From positions 1 to 7,761 of the forward strand of contig CAJXPN010000168.1 in the NCBI GenBank assembly GCA_913058025.1: a stretch of DNA of 7,761 bases, read 5' to 3'. This document shows positions 5,469 to 7,761 of this stretch, piece after piece. The DNA comes from an uncultured Myxococcales bacterium (GTDB taxonomy: Bacteria; Myxococcota_A; Bradymonadia; Bradymonadales; Bradymonadaceae). Both the position numbers and the translations under genes were made by a program. The notes beneath the pieces are model-generated. The model saw only the letters and a program-made list of their open reading frames with translations. It did no database searches and had not been told where the DNA came from. How positions within the stretch are numbered: position 1 is the first letter of the stretch; every line of letters starts with the position of its first letter.

Positions 5469-7067
5469 TCAGGAGCGCCTGCGGCGCCTCCCCACGAGCG
5501 CGCCCAGCGCGAGCAGCGCGAGCCCGCCCAGGCCCGACGCCGGCGGGCCCTCGGGCGCGCTCGCGCACCCGCCGCCGGACGCGTCCTCGCCTCCGTCGGT
5601 CGGCTGCTCGAGCGGCTCGAGCAGCTCGATCGTCAGCGTCGTCGCCTCCGAGTTCGCCACCCCGTCTGAGACGATGAGCTGGAACGTCACCGACTCGCCG
5701 ACGGCGTCGGGGAGCGTGAGCGTGAGCGTGGCCTGGTTGGTCTCGCCGAGCGTGGCGTCGGGGCCGCCCGTCTGAGACCACTGGTAGCTCGCGATCGGGT
5801 CGCCGTCGGCGTCCGACGAGTCGGAGCCGTCCAGCGTCAGCTCCACGCCCGCGTCCACCCCGGAGGGGCCTGAGATCGCGGCCACCGGCGCCCTGTTCGC
5901 GCCAGGGTTCACCGTGACCTTGGTGAAGTCCGGCTCGCTGTCGAGCTCGCCGTCGTTCACGATCAGCGCGAACACGACCTCGGGCATCTCCTCTCCGTCA
6001 CGCACGCGGGGCGCGGTGAAGGTCGGGTTGCGTGAGCTGGCGTCGTCGAGCTGGACGGCCGGCCCGCGGCTCTGTGTCCAGCGGTACGACGCGATCAGGT
6101 CGGCGTCCGGGTCGAACGAGCCGCCGCCGTTGAGCGTGACGGTCACCTCCGAGTCGGCCTGCTGATCGTCGCCGGCGCGCGCGACGGGCGCGCGGTTGAG
6201 CGTGGTGCACTGCTGGTCCACGTCCACGTTGCACCAGCCCGTCGGGCAGTCCGAGTCCTGGGCGCACGTGTCGCGGCACGCGTCCTCGCCGCACCCGTTC
6301 GCGCACGTGCTCACCGCTCCCGACTCGCACGTCCCCGCGTCGTCACAGGTCGACGCCGCGACGAGGCTCGCGCCGTTGCCGCTGCACACCGGCGCGGCGC
6401 ACTCGTCGCCCGCGTTCGCCGAGGCCCACGCCGTCGTGCTCCCCGCGATGTCGCACACCTGGCACAGGTTGGTCGGGTTCGACGCCCCGTCCAGGTAGCA
6501 CGCGTCGCCGATGGTGCAACCGATGGTCTCGCTGGCGCAGCCCACGCCCGCCGTGCACACGTTCGCGGTGCAAGCGTCGCCGTCGTCGCACGCGCCGTTG
6601 TCGGGGACGTTGCGGAACATCCCCAGGTCGTCCTCCTCGTCGGCGCCCTCGTCGCACGAGTCGAACGTGCAGTCGATCGAGTCGTCCGAGCTCGGCCGCG
6701 TCCCCTGGACGCACCCCGTCGCCGCGTCGGCGCCCGCGTCCGAGGGCGCGCAGGTCTCGGCGCCGTCGCAGAACAGGCCGTTCTGGCAGGGCGCGTCGTC
6801 GGGCGTGTTCGTGACCGTGTCGTTGATCTCGTCGCACATGTCCGTCGTACACGACGCGCCGTCGTCGGACGGGTCGACCCCCGCGACACAACCATCCGCG
6901 TCCGCCGTCGGGTCCGCCGCGTCGCACGTCTCGACGCCGTTGCAGAACGCGCCGTCGTCGCAGTCGGAGTTCGTGACGCAAGGGGCCGCCGAGGCCGACG
7001 AGGTCGCGAACGTGATGGACGCCGTGGAGAGCGCCGCGATGGTTTGTATCTTCTTGAAAAGATTCAT
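5469..7067 (-). CDS. Secreted Cys-rich, PKD-like, MYXO-CTERM surface protein
   Basis: 532-residue predicted exported protein. Residues 1-27 are a signal peptide (MNLFKK, hydrophobic core, ASA/AP cleavage near 27). Residues 28-290 hold 32 Cys, an even number consistent with disulfides, and are rich in Asp. Two units of about 60 residues repeat here: FCNGVETC, DGCVAG, SCTTDMCDE (41-80), then FCDGAETC, TGCVQG, DCTFDSCDE (99-140). Two PKD/Ig-like domains follow in tandem, each opening NRAPVA (291 and 391) and containing a Y-W-[TS]-Q strand (328-331, 428-431). A Pro/Gly/Asp-rich linker leads to GGGCASAPEG (498-507), a hydrophobic segment (about 511-526) and RRRRR (527-531), a MYXO-CTERM tail. This tail is thought to direct C-terminal processing and surface attachment in myxobacteria. 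Ligand and role are unknown; adhesion or surface structure is plausible. The start is set by AAGGAAG five bases before ATG 7067; the frame is open to 7115 but that part lacks signals. Confidence 0.9.
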   Translation of the reverse strand: MNLFKKIQTIAALSTASITFATSSASAAPCVTNSDCDDGAFCNGVETCDAADPTADADGCVAGVDPSDDGASCTTDMCDEINDTVTNTPDDAPCQNGLFCDGAETCAPSDAGADAATGCVQGTRPSSDDSIDCTFDSCDEGADEEDDLGMFRNVPDNGACDDGDACTANVCTAGVGCASETIGCTIGDACYLDGASNPTNLCQVCDIAGSTTAWASANAGDECAAPVCSGNGASLVAASTCDDAGTCESGAVSTCANGCGEDACRDTCAQDSDCPTGWCNVDVDQQCTTLNRAPVARAGDDQQADSEVTVTLNGGGSFDPDADLIASYRWTQSRGPAVQLDDASSRNPTFTAPRVRDGEEMPEVVFALIVNDGELDSEPDFTKVTVNPGANRAPVAAISGPSGVDAGVELTLDGSDSSDADGDPIASYQWSQTGGPDATLGETNQATLTLTLPDAVGESVTFQLIVSDGVANSEATTLTIELLEPLEQPTDGGEDASGGGCASAPEGPPASGLGGLALLALGALVGRRRRRS

Positions 7068-7073
7068 GGTTTC

Positions 7074-7080
7074 TTCCTTG
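7074..7080 (-). promoter_or_regulatory. Ribosome-binding site deciding the Cys-rich protein start
   Basis: CAAGGAAG on the minus strand, about five bases before ATG 7067, places the start directly before the signal peptide MNLFKKIQTI. The remainder of the 178-base divergent gap to 7245 must hold promoters for both flanking genes, but I found no convincing -35/-10 pair on either strand. Confidence 0.65.
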
Positions 7081-7245
7081 ATGACGACCCGAAATACTTC
7101 TGACCGCGCCAACATACCAAATGTGCCTGCGCATGGGGAGCGCTGGTGTTTTCACGCCCGCCTGGTTTAGGCTCCCCGCTCGCCACCGACCACGCCCTCC
7201 TCGCCTCCTTCACGGCCGGGACGCTCACCTCCACAAAGGCCACGT

Positions 7246-7761
7246 ATGGGACCGGCAATCTTCATGCTCCTGTTTGCCGGGTTCATCGTCCTCGTCGTGC
7301 GAGCGCTGAGCCAACAGTCCAGCGGCCCGCGCGCGCTCGAGCACATCTCCTCTCGGCTCGCGGACCTCTTCGCCCAGGAGCTCCACGGCGGGCTGGGCGG
7401 CCGCCCCGTATCGTTCAGCGGTGAGCGCACGGTCGAGTCGGGGGACGCCGTCACGCTCTCTCGCTTCGAGATGGACACGAACGTCAGGCTCCCCTTCGCG
7501 CTGAACAAGCCCGCGGCCAGGGGCACGACCCCACGCGCCGCGCTGCTCGACGCGTTGGGCGTGCGCGGGCGCTTCGCCATCAAGGGGGCTGGCAGGGAGC
7601 CGTTTATCCTGGCGACGCTGAGCGAGGACTTCGTCGCCGCGCTCCTCGCGGCGACCGCCGACGGGCTCTGGGACGAGGTCTGCACGGGCGTCGACGACGC
7701 GCTCGTGTTCGTGTGGCGCTCGGAGGAGGTCATGACGTGGGGGGCGTTCGAGGAGCGCGTC
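7246..7761 (+). CDS. Membrane-anchored protein of unknown function, 3' end outside the window
   Basis: An open frame from ATG 7246 to the window edge encodes the first 172 residues with no stop. AAAGG (7235-7239) lies six bases before the ATG. Residues 4-21 (AIFMLLFAGFIVLVVRAL) form one hydrophobic helix with Arg19 at its end and no cleavage site that I can see, so it looks like an N-terminal membrane anchor. The remainder is soluble: LEHISSRLADLFAQELHGGLGGRPVSFSGERTV (31-63), then RFAIKGAGREPFILATLSEDFVAALLAA (109-136) and LWDEVCTGVDDALVFVW (141-157). I do not recognise a family. Third codon positions are almost all G or C, which marks this frame as the real one over the 188-codon antisense ORF (7733-7167). 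It is divergent from the Cys-rich protein gene, but a functional link is not shown. Confidence 0.75.
   Translation, partial: MGPAIFMLLFAGFIVLVVRALSQQSSGPRALEHISSRLADLFAQELHGGLGGRPVSFSGERTVESGDAVTLSRFEMDTNVRLPFALNKPAARGTTPRAALLDALGVRGRFAIKGAGREPFILATLSEDFVAALLAATADGLWDEVCTGVDDALVFVWRSEEVMTWGAFEERV

Noticed and set aside
5469..7067. Lipoprotein signal at the N-terminus of the Cys-rich protein
   Set aside because: Cys30 follows SASAAP, not a lipobox of the L-[AS]-[GA]-C type; a normal signal peptidase I site fits better.
7167..7733. 188-codon minus-strand ORF opposite the truncated 3'-end gene
   Set aside because: Ser/Ala/Arg-rich shadow. The plus frame has strong G/C third positions, a ribosome-binding site and a membrane anchor.

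Overview
The window reads as chromosomal DNA from a very GC-rich bacterium of the myxobacterial/deltaproteobacterial type (Myxococcota; a Sandaracinus- or Polyangiales-like organism would fit). The clearest lineage marker is the predicted secreted Cys-rich protein at 5469-7067. It ends in a MYXO-CTERM type tail (a Cys in a Gly/Ser-rich stretch, a short hydrophobic helix, then an Arg cluster), a sorting signal typical of this group. All genes have G/C-dominated third codon positions, and that produces many long antisense shadow ORFs. I see no tRNA, rRNA, CRISPR array, insertion sequence or phage gene.

Layout, left to right. (1) A plausible sigma-70-like promoter (99-127) precedes an M20D-family metallo-amidohydrolase on the plus strand (169-1389). 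(2) Convergent to it is a two-gene minus-strand unit: an alpha/beta hydrolase (2715-1747) whose stop overlaps, as GTGA, the start of a 110-residue four-Cys zinc-ribbon-like protein (1750-1418). A hairpin lies at the convergent junction. (3) A 390-base gene-free divergent region (2716-3105) holds two notable inverted-repeat structures: a nested hairpin close to the hydrolase start and a long imperfect hairpin with a GTGA loop at 2986-3049. (4) A protein I cannot identify (3127-3981, plus) ends tail-to-tail, with a 16-base overlap, against an FprA-type ferredoxin--NADP+ reductase (5357-3966, minus). (5) The roughly 100-base gap between the reductase and the Cys-rich protein gene contains three copies of a 12-base word in alternating orientation. 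They form a strong terminator-like hairpin and a competing alternative one. (6) The Cys-rich, PKD-like, MYXO-CTERM protein gene (7067-5469, minus) is divergent from the start of a membrane-anchored protein of unknown function (7246 onward, plus), which the window edge cuts off.

The genes look like ordinary metabolic, redox and surface genes and not one pathway. The only convincing operon is hydrolase plus zinc-ribbon protein. I do not see a clear new multi-gene system. The signals most worth checking are the non-coding structures at 5391-5450, 2986-3049 and 2734-2786, and the unidentified protein at 3127-3981.
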